Assembly: GCA_022266195.1 (NCBI GenBank)
Contig: WHVY01000010.1
Location: 12,501 to 76,500, forward strand
DNA from: Tetranychus cinnabarinus
Taxonomy: Eukaryota; Arthropoda; Arachnida; Trombidiformes; Tetranychidae
Direction of reading: 5' to 3'
Length of the DNA: 64,000 nucleotides
Part shown: one piece after another, positions 49,801-61,200 of the stretch
Layout of the letters: every line of letters starts with the position of its first letter
Position numbering within the stretch: the stretch's first letter is position 1
Notes under the pieces: generated by a model
Database searches by the model: none
What the model was told of the DNA's origin: nothing
What the model saw: the letters and a program-made list of their open reading frames with translations, nothing else
Made by a program: the position numbers and the translations under genes

Positions 49801-50146
49801 TTGGATTGTTGGAGAAAAATCCTCCAAAGCAATATTTAAAGGAGAAATCAAAATTGGTTTGGAAGATTTGGAAATGGTTAATGCAATTACAATGCAAAAG
49901 TTTTGGAATAAAGAAATCAAGATCGAAATGCTTGAGCAATATATGGATGCAACAGCATTCGAGTTTTTCAGTTCAAAAGTGAATTTTAAAAAAAAGAAAT
50001 GGATGTGCGCTAGCTGCTCGGAAGCAACTAATAATGCAGATTGCATCGGGTGTGATTGTTGCATGGACTGGTTTCATACCAGATGCATAGGTCTCGCCAG
50101 AACTCCAACAAAAGAATTTTTCAAATGTATTGAATGCTCTAAATAA
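46819..50146 (+). CDS. MULE-like transposase protein with SWIM and two PHD-like fingers
   Basis: Exons 46819-47039, 47107-47788, 47985-49704 and 49791-50146 are all GT-AG and in phase (2979 nt, 992 aa). An acceptor just before the ATG implies a 5' UTR exon. The N-terminus (~1-120) resembles FAR1-type DNA-binding regions. A MULE/ZSWIM-type DDE core follows: LLVDATYKIN (~225), MADKDMG (~289) and CIFHVMQTFIRE. The SWIM finger CNC...LPCRH lies at ~515-535. Two C4HC3 PHD-like fingers follow (~650-700, CFC ... CCHC ... HMLC ... CIEC; ~945-992, CASC ... CIGC ... FHTRC ... CIEC). No stop or frameshift interrupts it. It could be an intact transposon or a domesticated host gene related to ZSWIM1/3; no terminal repeats were identified. 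Confidence 0.88.
47842..47914. repeat. Short TAGTACT tandem repeat in a transposase intron
   Basis: About five copies of a 14-bp unit (TAGTACTAATTTT, with variants) lie inside intron 2. The same unit recurs at 50238-50345. Both arrays sit beside an AGCTCTAAA string. Confidence 0.85.
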
Positions 50147-50237
50147 CCTTACTCATAATTACTAAACATTTACCTTGAATAAAAGATTTAAGTTTGATTA
50201 CTTATTACAATTTTATTTTGACCATTTATTTACAACT

Positions 50238-50345
50238 AAAGTACTAGATTTCAGCACTACATTTTAGTACTCAATTTTAGTACTCAATTTTAGTACTCAA
50301 TTTTAGTACTAAATTTTAGTACTAAATTTTAGTACTAAATGTTAG
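50238..50345. repeat. TAGTACT tandem repeat downstream of the transposase gene
   Basis: About seven copies of a 14-bp unit (TTTTAGTACTCAA / TTTTAGTACTAAA) lie between the transposase stop and the next gene. The GTAC core is palindromic. Confidence 0.9.
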
Positions 50346-50450
50346 CTCTAAAAAATTTTTACGGTTAAAACAACTAGGATATTATAGTGAAGTTGACAAT
50401 TTATCGTATCCTTACATTTTCTTTTGTTCTCCTTTTTTTATGCAATTCAA

Positions 50451-50828
50451 ATGATGAATGAAAATTCTGAAGATTCATTTCAATTACCCCCTGTCCCTAA
50501 CTTTGACGTAATGTCAAGTGAACCCGAACCTTCATCTTCCCCTTGTTCCAATTGTTTACCAATTATTAAAGTGTATGAGGATACCATCGCAAAACTCAAC
50601 GAACAAATTGAGGAGTTGCTTGAGCAGCAAGAAGAAGACCAAGAGAAGATAAAAATTTTAAGTGTTAAATTGGACAAAAAATTTAAATATCATTGTGATA
50701 TTTGTCCATACGTGAGTGACCGTGAATACAACTTAAAAGTTCATCGAAAAAGGTGCAAAAAGAAAAGTCGCGCTCGACTTGTAGCAGATCCTGAAACATC
50801 CTACTCATTATCTAAATCCAAGGAATAG
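50451..50828 (+). CDS. Small coiled-coil / zinc-finger protein
   Basis: Intronless frame of 125 codons from ATG 50451 (in-frame ATG again at 50454), ending TAG at 50828. The N-terminus is acidic and Ser/Pro-rich (EPEPSSSPCSNC). A short coiled coil follows (AKLNEQIEELLEQQEEDQEK). Then comes one C2HC-like finger (YHCDICPYVSDREYNLKVHR and a final RC) and a basic tail (KKKSRAR). It lies ~300 bp after the transposase-like gene on the same strand, with a shared tandem repeat between them. A nuclear, DNA- or protein-binding role is likely from the finger and basic tail. An accessory element ORF is possible but unproven. Confidence 0.65.
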   Translation: MMNENSEDSFQLPPVPNFDVMSSEPEPSSSPCSNCLPIIKVYEDTIAKLNEQIEELLEQQEEDQEKIKILSVKLDKKFKYHCDICPYVSDREYNLKVHRKRCKKKSRARLVADPETSYSLSKSKE

Positions 50829-51745
50829 ATATTTTTGTTGGTTCTTTAGGGCTTACCGACAAAGTTGATATCTGATTCTTATGATATAAAATATATTGTT
50901 TTATGGATCTTTTTCGTTGATTAATCTATTTTAATTCTATGACAACACGATTAGTGAAGATATTTATCTGTTATTTGTGTTTATGATTTGATAACTAGTT
51001 TCATCACAATGGAAAAATTGGACTACTCAACAACTACTGTGAGCATTTACTGGATACAAAGATTCTAAAAACTAGACATCTGTCATATGGCACAACGTTA
51101 TCGGATTAACCACGATGCATATCAAAACTATTTAAATATTGATTGGAAGCAGTAGAGATATTAATACTTAATATACTCATTCTGAACCCAATTTGGTGTA
51201 AATTGAACAGTTCAATGTGCATCGCATCATGTTTTACCAGCCAATATCTCCATCTATGTTCACTACTTTTAACCAATTGTCATTTACAATTTATTTAATG
51301 ATTCAAACTGGCAATCATGGATTATTGTATTTTATAAACCAATGGTCTAACAATCAAATGGCTTGGAGATCAAAGTACAAGAGTTATGGGTAGAACGTAG
51401 TTTGGAAAGACATGGAAAGACATCTGCCTTTGTTAACACAGTGACTTTATTGATTTCTTAATCATGATTGTTGTGTTAACATTTAAATGATTCATTAATG
51501 AACCTACGATATATGGTGGTCTTTGAAGAACAATGAATTACAATGGATTTTCATTGGAAACGCTGTCAGATATGGTCGATAAAAATAAGAAAATAACCGA
51601 AAATGTTGGACATTTTGTTTTACTCATAATTCAATGGGCTTTAGCAAAAATATGAGGAGACAAGAAAAAATGATTATCTTAAAGATAAAGATTGACTTGA
51701 TTGTTGAATCCATTTATGAATCTATGAGATTATCACTATAAAAAA
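50829..51745. other. Convergent intergenic region
   Basis: No coding exon, RNA gene or clear repeat. It holds the 3' ends of the zinc-finger gene and the M13 peptidase fragment. Confidence 0.4.
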
Positions 51746-52552
51746 TCACCACACCGAACATTTACGTATGGGATTCATTTTTGATCCTAATGGACAATTG
51801 AAAGTTGCTGAAAATTCTGGAATGTTGGACATTGGACCGATCACTCTGAAATATTAAACAAGAAAAAAAATTTAAAATGAAATACCAAACCATGGAAAGC
51901 TGATGCTTAATTTCATTTAAAATATCTGAAAAATTACCTGAACCTTCCTGGACTATGTTCATCTCGCAACAATTGGTTTTGGAGAGCTGATTTACTTTGT
52001 TTTTCACACCAAAACTGTAAAAATCAAGAGAAGAAGTTGATTCAGAATTCTGATCAAACCAATAGTCCAATCAAAACTTAAACCACATGATAATTTCATT
52101 AACTTACATTGGCAGCCCCAATCCAAAATAGTTTGTCGGGAGTGAATTCTAATCCTGGTAATGGCGGTTCTTGTGGTCTTCCTTTAGCCCAAGATTCGTA
52201 GGCCTGAAACAATTGAGTAATTTATTAACTGAGTCGATACGAGCAAGAAAAAAGAGCTTGAATAAAAGAAAATAAGAAAACTCGTACACATTCAAATTTT
52301 ACTCTAATATGCGATTGTAATTCCGAGTTTTCTTGGTTCTTTTCTTGTCTATAACCATTTTCTCACCTTAAGAGCCAGCTTAAGACCACCGTTATCAGCC
52401 ATATTTTCAACTTTACTCAAATCTCCACTAAGAGTCATGTTTAATTCATCAACGGAATACACGTCATATTGATCAATCATGCATTGTATTTCTTTATTCC
52501 ATCGCTTTAAAAGCAATATATTCTGAGTGAATTCACCATTATCTAAATTTAA
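51746..52552 (-). CDS. M13 (neprilysin-like) metallopeptidase, C-terminal exons only
   Basis: Exons 52552-52367, 52203-52108, 52014-51938 and 51845-51746 join in phase (153 codons including TGA). They encode the C-terminal third of an M13 zinc endopeptidase: CMIDQYDVYSVD, the ENxADNGG motif as VENMADNGGLKLA (third zinc ligand Glu and catalytic-site Asp present), GLEFTPDKLFWIGAAN, DEHSPGRFR, VIGPMSNIPEFSATFNC and a terminal CSVW. The HExxH exon, membrane anchor and rest of the ectodomain are not visible upstream, where a SINE and other repeats lie. It is either a 5'-truncated remnant or the end of a gene with a very long intron. No internal stop is present in these exons. Confidence 0.85.
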
Positions 52553-52884
52553 CTGTAAAAAGAAACAGAAAGGGGTAAACAAAGCTGAAAATTAAATTCA
52601 AATTTTGCACAGAAAGTATTTATAAATACATTTTTGCAGAAAATAAATTGCAAAATTTGATAAAAAAGACTTGCAATCATACGTTAAAGTCGGTTTATAA
52701 TCCTAAAACATTTCAGTAATTGATAAGGCATCCACTAGATGGCATAATATGTAAAGGTGGTGTCATTGCAAAAGTTAGACTTCATTTAGAGATGGGCCAT
52801 TTTCGATCGATCTCATCTGGAAAACATTCATTGAAACACAAAATTAACGACGTAACATAGATCACATCTAAATGTACAAATATC

Positions 52885-53400
52885 TCCTCTCAGCCAGCTC
52901 CTGTTGGCGCAAACGGTAACACGTTTGGCAGCCAACAAGAATGGTTAGAGTTCGAATCCGGAACAACCCCGAAAAGCTGTGCCCCTTTCGTTAGGGTAGG
53001 TACTTCTAAGTAGGGCTCGATGGGAAAGACTAGAACCCTGGGTTTTATAACTCTACACTATACTATCTAGTCTCGGCTAGATAGAGTGGCCTACTTTGAA
53101 ACCTGTAGAAGTTCTCGTGACAGTCTCTCTGAGAAACTGGGAGGATCGCCTATTAAGCTGTAACACATTACAACTATTGCCAAGTAATTGGAATACACGA
53201 GGGTAAACTTGCACTCCAGGTTCCATCAGTTGTACAAGTTAAAGATTGGCCTACGAAATATAGCCGGGGCTACAAAATATCGAGCAAGTGTTCAAAGGTA
53301 TGAGTATTTCACCAAAACAAGCCTCAGCCATTAGAGCGTTAGCCACCCAAGCTAAAGGGTTACAGTGTACAATCTGCTGACATCTTGGAGGTAATTGACT
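52885..53400 (+). mobile_element. tRNA-derived SINE-like sequence
   Basis: A GC-richer island has pol III promoter-like blocks: box A TGGCGCAAACGG at ~52905 and box B GAGTTCGAATCC at ~52948, spaced as in a tRNA. The ~70-bp head is not a perfect tRNA cloverleaf. It is followed by ~400 bp of unrelated body (GGGCTCGATGGGAAAGACTA, TAGTCTCGGCTAGATAGAG). This arrangement is typical of a SINE. The 3' end and any target duplication were not resolved. Confidence 0.6.
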
Positions 53401-54194
53401 TCATTGACTTGTACTCAAACAAAGTAAACGATCTGGTCAATTAACTGGTATCAATAGTTACATGTGAATAAATTGATCCTGAAATGATAACAGTATTTTT
53501 TCTGTAAAGATAAAAAATTAAACAAATGCGTGATGCTAAAATGAAACAGCCAATTATGATCACAAGATACAAAATAATGTCGCATATCCAAAAAGAAATG
53601 AATTTTTTATCAATATTAAAAATTATTTTTACTCTAAAGCAACTATTGCCAAGTGATATTAGTCAGATATTAAAATTTAAAGGTTACACATTACATTGAG
53701 AAAGTATTAACATCACCATCTCGACAACATAATAACAACTCTCAAGTCTGTTCGTTACTTGGAGCCTAACACCATAGGCAGAATAAATGCGATTATATTT
53801 CAAATAAATAAAAAATATTTTTACAAAATCGATTTTTGGGTTTCATTACAGTGGAGTACCAGATAGTGTCAGTACCAGATAATGTCAGTAGTTCATTCAA
53901 TAGCCCCTCATACCCTTTGTTTACATTTTACAATGAAAGAGTAGAGAGTAATTTCTCTATGAATAGCTCTTGCCGAGTGAATAAGCTATTTCAAGTTACT
54001 GACAGTATCTGTTACTCCTCTGTATGTTCATTAAAACTCAATAGACAATTTAATATCTAATCAAATGAAAGTGAAGCAACTCACTATTAAAATCAGTACC
54101 AGAAGTTATGTTATGTTCACTTCCAAATCTGACCACTGTTTGAATCAATGTGATTCCAATTAATCTCAAACTTATGAGAGCTACATTTGTGTGT
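53401..54194. other. Non-coding spacer
   Basis: AT-rich with a short imperfect tandem (GTACCAGATARTGTCAGT twice, ~53861-53890). The frame at 53836-54060 lacks protein-like composition. Confidence 0.4.
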
Positions 54195-54202
54195 GTTAGG
54201 GT

Positions 54203-54472
54203 CAAAGAGTATAACAAGAGAGCCCACTCAATGGGACCCTCAGGTCTTTGGATTTTAATTTTTTCCTGTCCAACAAGATGGCACTAAATACCAATTTTCA
54301 TTAAAACTTTTGATTTTTGGGTTTGATTTTGATAACTGTTATCTATTGGCGATAATTGTCTTAATTGTGACAATACATTTTTTTAAATCAGAGCCATCTG
54401 TGTAAGCAGGAAAATAGTTAACCTGAAGACTTTATGGTTTTCATTAAGTGGGCTCTCTTGTTATACTCTTTG
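54203..54472. mobile_element. 270-bp MITE, second CAAAG-type element
   Basis: Terminal inverted repeats CAAAGAGTATAACAAGAGAG... / ...CTCTCTTGTTATACTCTTTG extend into AGCCCACT / AGTGGGCT. GTTAGGG is duplicated at 54195-54201 and 54473-54479 (7 bp exact; an eighth base differs). The terminal CAAAG matches the 46261 MITE, suggesting a common mobilising system. Confidence 0.9.
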
Positions 54473-54479
54473 GTTAGGG

Positions 54480-54513
54480 CACTGTGTGTTAAATTAACTA
54501 GACTGTTATCCAA
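54480..54513. repeat. Solo end resembling the 18684 MITE
   Basis: GTGTGTTAAATTAAC then TAGACTGTTAT matches the right end of the 18684-19009 MITE with an internal deletion. It directly abuts the CAAAG MITE and may be a remnant into which that element inserted. Confidence 0.5.
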
Positions 54514-55073
54514 AATTCACCTTCTTTTTAAGACTAAACTTATTAGACTTGCAATGTTTTGCTTGTCATCTTTTTAATTAAGTTTGAGAAATTATTTATA
54601 AAACATAAAAAAGACTGGGAGAATGCTATTCCATGGTCTCATGTGGTTCAAATTTTAATGCTCAACATGACTAACTCGATATTTATTAAGCATGATCAGA
54701 AGAGGAAATAATTTTATCGATTTTATACGAAAAGAAAGAAGGAAGTCAGGCATAGAAAAAATGTCTAAATGAATGTTATCAGCGCAGGGAATTTGGAGTT
54801 GACTTTGTTTCTTGATATTTCTCTCATGGCTCTTATTCATCAATGATTTCCTCAGATGTTGATTAAGTGTAACATCCAGTTTTGTTAATAATCTCTGGAA
54901 CCATGAATTTGACTATTGCCAACAGTATCGTCTAATTGTTTTTCTTCCCTTGTTAACTTTTCTTTATTTTCCCTTTTCTTGTTTTGGTTATTACTCTTCC
55001 TCCTTTTCTCAGTGTTTATATTGTCCACTTGTGTTCATCAATTGTTTGATGTAACCCATTGAAAAGAGACGAA
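54514..55073. other. Upstream region of the Kazal gene
   Basis: Pyrimidine-rich near 54930-55015. It probably contains the promoter and 5' UTR of the gene starting at 55074. No other gene seen. Confidence 0.4.
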
Positions 55074-58000
55074 ATGCAATTCCAATTGATTCATTTCCTC
55101 ATCTTTCTTCTAACCCTAAACCTTACATCATCAAAGGTAAGAGCTCAGAATTAGATCTTGTACTCATTATACCCTTTACCATCCTCTTCATATCTTCACT
55201 TTTACAATATCATTCATTACCGTTGTCTTTGTTATTATCACCATTTATTGGTCTTTTACTTGACATTTTATTTCTATCAAAGAATAATCACACTTAGATC
55301 ATCGTCTTGAAAAATTTGACCACCAGTTAAATTATATCAGCCAATAACATGATAAAACAGCCTCTCAGTAAATAAATAACAGAATAATCATTGTCATTTA
55401 GGAAGCCAACCTTTTAACAATGCCAAATGTGTTGAATTGAACGAGAATCTATGCTTGAAACTCCCTGAATGAAATCATTTAAGTTATCAATTTACGTTTC
55501 CTTCTGACTATCAGTTACTGCGAAAATTGTATTCTCAATCTGAAATTTGCTTGATTTAACTCTAGCATCGATCACACAAATTGAATTGTCCAATAACCAA
55601 AAAATGTCCAGTCCATAAACACAAAATTTGCGGATCCGATGGTAAATTATATGATTCACATTGCCATCTGAGGTAAGTCATCATTTTTACGAAGCTTTAG
55701 CTCGATCCAATTTGCATTTGTTCATTGATTCAGGAATGAGAGCAATTAATCTGAAAGTAAAACACGGAATTAAATTTTTTCTCATTTAAGGAAAGATTCA
55801 ATCGACACAAAAATTAACCTTCTTAATATTTCATTTTAAATTGAGACAAGAATGTTTCATTTTAACCTTAATTAACTCATGATCTCAACTCTATCGAACT
55901 AATTCATCGATTTAATAAGCAACATCTATTTTTATATCAATACTATCCTGATCAATTCTGCATTTTCCTTTCAATCAATGGGAATAAAAGCAAAAGATTG
56001 TTACCCATTAATTAGTAACATTCCCAATTAAGACATCTAATACATTAAGACATCGATAATAAGAAAACTTGAATAATAATAAGTCAGAGGTTAACATGCA
56101 TGTAAATCAGCACATTAATATAAAGGTTGAGAAAATCTTATTAAGGTTAATTTGTTAATGTACAACATCATCAATTGTCATGCTTTTATATCTTGTTCAG
56201 GCAAATCAATTTGAATACAGTAAGGTACTTACATTGGTGGCAACAAAATATTACATCAATCCATCCATAAATATTGTTAATTTAAATTAAATTTTCTTGT
56301 TTCAAATTAGCAGCTAATTAGCAGAAAACAATCATTTTTGCCATCAGTCTTTTTTTCACTCAAACAAATTAAATGATTGTTTAATTAGTTCTGCATCAGT
56401 TTCTTTCTGGTAGGCTGGTAATTTTATATCTCCTAATGGTTAATGAGATTTGTTGAAAAAATTAACATCTTCACATAATGATAGGTTAATGTTAACATAA
56501 TGGCGCACAAAAATGGTCTCATTTCATAGAGAAAGGCTTACCTCTTTTAATTATTTTAAAGGTTACAGTAAAAACAATCATGTTCAATTTGAATCTGATG
56601 ATCGTTGAAATAACATTTTAATAAAAATAGACAACATAATCAATAGAGAATGAACAATTAACAAGGAAAATGCAATTTAATTAATAATTAGAAGGAAACA
56701 AATTGAAAAAGTAAAAGCCGTTAACTTGCAATGTGAGGGACAATTGATAAAGTGCAGTGAGTATATTGGGGAGGCTAAAAAATTCAATACTGGAGGATCT
56801 TTTGATCAGCAAATCATTAAATTAACTTTAATGCTGATAAAAACAGCCATTAATTTAACGAATGTAAATTGGAAATAAATGTTTGGCTGATAATTTGATT
56901 ATTTATCTGCATTTGTCTGTTAATTAGGAAAATATCATGTGAAAAAGGGATTCAATTGAGACCAGTCCATCCAGATCAATGTGATCCCAATGAGGATAAT
57001 AACAACATAGAATCATCTCCGATCGATGATTGTGAACCTAAACAGTATGACTTGATGAAACAACAATTGTTCCAGAAAGGTAAGAGTTAATTAATCACTA
57101 ATAAATAGTCAAATCAACATCTAATAACTGTTATCACTTGTATAATGCCTTAATATCACCATCAGGGGATAAACAATAATTTAATAGAGAAGCAAAACAA
57201 TATGCAAAATAAAGCGTTAAATATTTTCCAGTTTTTTCCATTTTCTCATTTAATCATCACTTTTGAGGATAAATTGTAGTTATTAGTAAATAGACTTTGT
57301 CAATAACTCAGAGTAATCTAAAATTGATTCCTAAATCATGGTCAAAATAATCATCAATCCATCATAAAATGATTAACTTCTCACGTTGTCCTGTAATCAA
57401 TACAGTTAACAATGTTGATGATCAAGCTGGTCATAAAGTTGATGGTTATATTATAATAATGCTAGTTTCAATGTTAGTTGATGATTATGATGATGGTTTC
57501 AATCAGTCAGTTGATTAATGTTTGATATTTTAGTCCAATGTTACAAAATGATTGAAAAAGATGTCTGGTGATTTTTGGTGTATTTTTTGTTTTTCAATAC
57601 ATTTAACTCTCTGGACATTTTAATGATGATTTGTTGAATCGTTGATAATCATGATCAATTCTTGGTTTCTAACAACAAAGTAAAGAACCAGAAAGATTAT
57701 AAAAGTGATTCATTTTAATTAAGATTATCCATTTTGTGACAACAACATTTAACTTTTTTCTCATTAATCTTTATTCATGTTTGCCACTTCATCACATCTG
57801 ATTGATCCTATTTCTTGATCCAACGTCAAATGAGTATAAATTAATCAGTTTTTTTAATCATCAAAAGCAACTTCAATTTAAATCTGTTGAGACGATAGTT
57901 ATTGATTCAAGATTTTCAACAGATGAAATCAACCCATTTGAACCAGACAAATGAACAGCAATTGATTGTCAATCTGATTATTGTTGTTTTTTGGTTGAGT

Positions 58001-58146
58001 TACAGTTGCTGAGACAATCATTCTGTAATAGTTACTGAATCAAGTATTAACCATTTTATCAATTGTGGTCTAACATTGTTAACACCTAACAACCTTTAAT
58101 TTAATTAGGATCGTATTACCAGGAAAAGAAGGCAAAAAACTGGTAA
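55074..58146 (+). CDS. Small secreted Kazal-domain protein, 4 exons
   Basis: Exons 55074-55136, 55566-55672, 56928-57079 and 58109-58146 are in phase with GT-AG borders (360 nt, 119 aa). Exon 1 is a signal peptide (MQFQLIHFLIFLLTLNLTSS). Exon 2 and the start of exon 3 form one Kazal/follistatin-like domain: C-x5-C-x7-C-x10-C-x7-C with the hallmark CGSDGKLYDSHCHLR. Exon 3 continues with two further Cys and ends CEPKQYDLMKQQLF. Such domains occur in protease inhibitors and in follistatin/SPARC/SMOC-type matrix proteins; with one domain and no recognised partner, the function is open. The last exon is short and could instead continue at the GTAAAAG site at 58143. AATAAA follows near 58238. Confidence 0.75.
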
Positions 58147-58259
58147 AAGTAGAGAAACTAAGTAAACCTGAAATTAACCCAATAATTTTGGGTTGCAAAG
58201 GAAATGGTTTACTTCAATTGTGTATCTATCATAATGAAAATAAAATTACTGAACTACAA

Positions 58260-61200
58260 TGGATGAAAATTGATGAGATAAACATTATGTTGATGTTTAG
58301 ATTGTTACAAATAATGAGCTGACTGTAAAAAAAGCGAAATGTAAATATTATTCCGAATGATAACCAGAATATGGAACATTATTTTCATGTCTATTCAGGA
58401 TCTGAGGGACTGATGATTGGAGACAACCAATAATACCAAATGATGATATTTTTATGAAAAGTTGAAGAAAACTGTATTTCACTTTGTAAGAAGAAGACTA
58501 TTTTTGTATTAAAGATTCTGATATCGAGGAATAAAAATTTTTCATTTGATAATAGACGACTTTTAACATCAAGAAGTTTATTAACAAGACAACGTTAATA
58601 ATGGGTTTAGCATCAGCAGAATTACCAGGAGCATCATGAAATAAGAGAGTAAAAATAATGTTAAAGATGATGAGTAGAAAAATGAAGAGAATCAAAGCTT
58701 ATTGATCTATTTCTTAAGCTTTTCACAGTTGGAGTTGAACGCTGTTGGGCTTATGGTTGCCTTTTTTTCATGATAAATGTGATGATGATGGTGATGATAG
58801 GGAAAGAGTAGAGGATCGAAATGATGAGTTTTAAAGAAGGAAAAAAATTGAAATGGAAAAAGGAAAAAGTTATTAGAGAAAACAATGTATCTTGTAGAAG
58901 AAAAGAGTTGAAATGTTTCGCTTATGATTTTGATTTTGATTGAAACATGGTGAGTTTGATGATGATTAAGGAGGAGTGAATCAAAATTTATTTTGTCAAT
59001 TGATGTCAATTTATATTAAATTATAAATCAATGCAACTTGCAAATTGCTTTTGAACATCATCACCATTGACTCAATTGATTATTGTTGACTCTTTTTGTT
59101 GCACACACACAAACACGAAATTGTATTTACTGTCTGTCTCTCTTTTAACATTGCATTTTTTGTGTCAAAATCAAAAATCAATTACACTTCAACTTATCAT
59201 CTTCACCATCCCTATCATCATCTTCATCTTGTCATGAAAACTCCAAGTCAACTTGAACAAGCTCATGTTATTATCTATTCTGAGCACTTTTTTATCAAAA
59301 TAATGTCCCAAATTATTTTCCTGTTATCAATCAAACTAGAGCAAAAATGTAAGTTCATCATTAATGACTATTCAATTTTACCTTTCAACAATTTAACCTT
59401 AACAAGATGATATAATAACAATCATCAAGATGGTGTTTTATTGTTGATGATGGTATTGGTGATGACAGTATCATCAAGACAACGTTTCAATGTTTACCAG
59501 CAAATCAAGAAGCTTAACCATTTACATATCCAACTCATCTTGGCCATTTCCTCAAGCTTAAGGCAACACACATTAGATCCATTTTGACATATCTGACTTC
59601 CATTTATCTGAATCTTATTGATTCCTTGAGATCTGGTTTAATCCAAATGGTTCAATTATGATTCTTGATGGATATTGGTTTGTCCTTTGCAATGGTTACC
59701 ACAACCTTGATCAATCTGAAATAACATTAGGAATACAGATTAACCCTTGAGTTTATCTTGTTTACACAGTATAAAAAGCACATAAGCTTTGTCTTACCTT
59801 TACCACTTGAACCGTTTCCCTCCAAATCTTGTAACCAAAACAAAACCCGATTTATTTAATCGTATCTTTCAGCTTTCCTTTATTTCACTACTAACCACTC
59901 AGTTATATTTATAATGGTTTTTAGAAAGAAAAAGGAAATTCTAATCAAAATCATGTTCAGAATTTTCAAAATCAGTTAACAAAAAACAACTAAAATCACA
60001 AGTTGAAACATAAAGGATATCAAGCTTGTAACAATTACATTAATGGCGTCTTAGTAACACTTTGGTTTCTACTTTTGGAGGTTAATTTAAAATTTACAAT
60101 TTCCTCACCTTTTCGTATTCCCAACCATTGGCGCAATCAAATTGTCATTTATAATCATTATTATTATATCTAAAATCATTTGTTATTAAATTCAATTCCT
60201 CCTGCCTAAATCAGATAATTAATTGAAAGTGAACAAATATGCGACTTGAATAACTATTGAAATACAATCAACTGTAAACTTGGCTTATTGTTTCAACTAA
60301 ACATTAAACCTTTCACTATCAATCAATAGCAGTTAAAAAATAAAACAACCAACTCTGCCTAATAGAACAGAAAACAACAATTTAACCAAAAACCTAAATG
60401 AAAAGGTAACACCAAATGTTGGCAAACTAAATTATTAACAAGCAATGGTTAATGTGTTAATCATTATTCTGGCCTGTGTTATGAGTTTCCCTTTAATATT
60501 AATGGTTACCATTTAAATATTCATGAACATGATTATTCAGATGATTAATAAACATAATAGGAAAGGTATTATTAACGTAATTATTTTGTATTCTACATGT
60601 AATAATATGTTGTTATTAAACGATGTTTAGTCAAAGAATAGACTTGAAAAAGTAGAATCAGATTAACAATTTAATTAGTAATAGCACCTGAATTTGAACA
60701 AACATTAAAATTAACAAATGATAAAACCTTTATCCATAATCATGATCATTAAATTCAATGATTAGTAAAACGAACCAAAAAAGTCTGAAACAATCAAATT
60801 CAACCAGAAACTGAAAGATCAACTGTAAACCTGATTATTGCTAATAATTTACACTTTTTAATTGCTATTTAAATGGCTGAATTTTATAATAACTCAAAGT
60901 CAATTGCAAAAATTACTATCAATAAATATTTATACTGATGACCAGAAAAGATTAATTTTGGGTTTGGGTTTGGTTTCCCTGAACCTATTCATCCTAACTA
61001 AACAGATATTAAATCTCTATGGAAATTACAATGATTATGATTAAGGTCTTCGTTGTAGCTTTTGGTTAAATATGATTAAAGTGTAATTGATGAAAGTCCC
61101 GAAATTGGTTTTAACCTTTCACTCTGGCAGGTTAACACCAGCAACTTATCAAAATGCTTTTACTGTCACAAAACCTGCGATTGTCTGAATTAATGATTTA

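Noticed and set aside
52890..52970. Functional tRNA gene
   Set aside because: Box A/B-like blocks are present but no complete cloverleaf or acceptor stem closes, so a SINE head fits better.
58777..59470. CATCAT/GATGAT-rich tracts as CRISPR-like or satellite arrays
   Set aside because: Irregular simple triplet-like sequence, no regular spacer-repeat structure.
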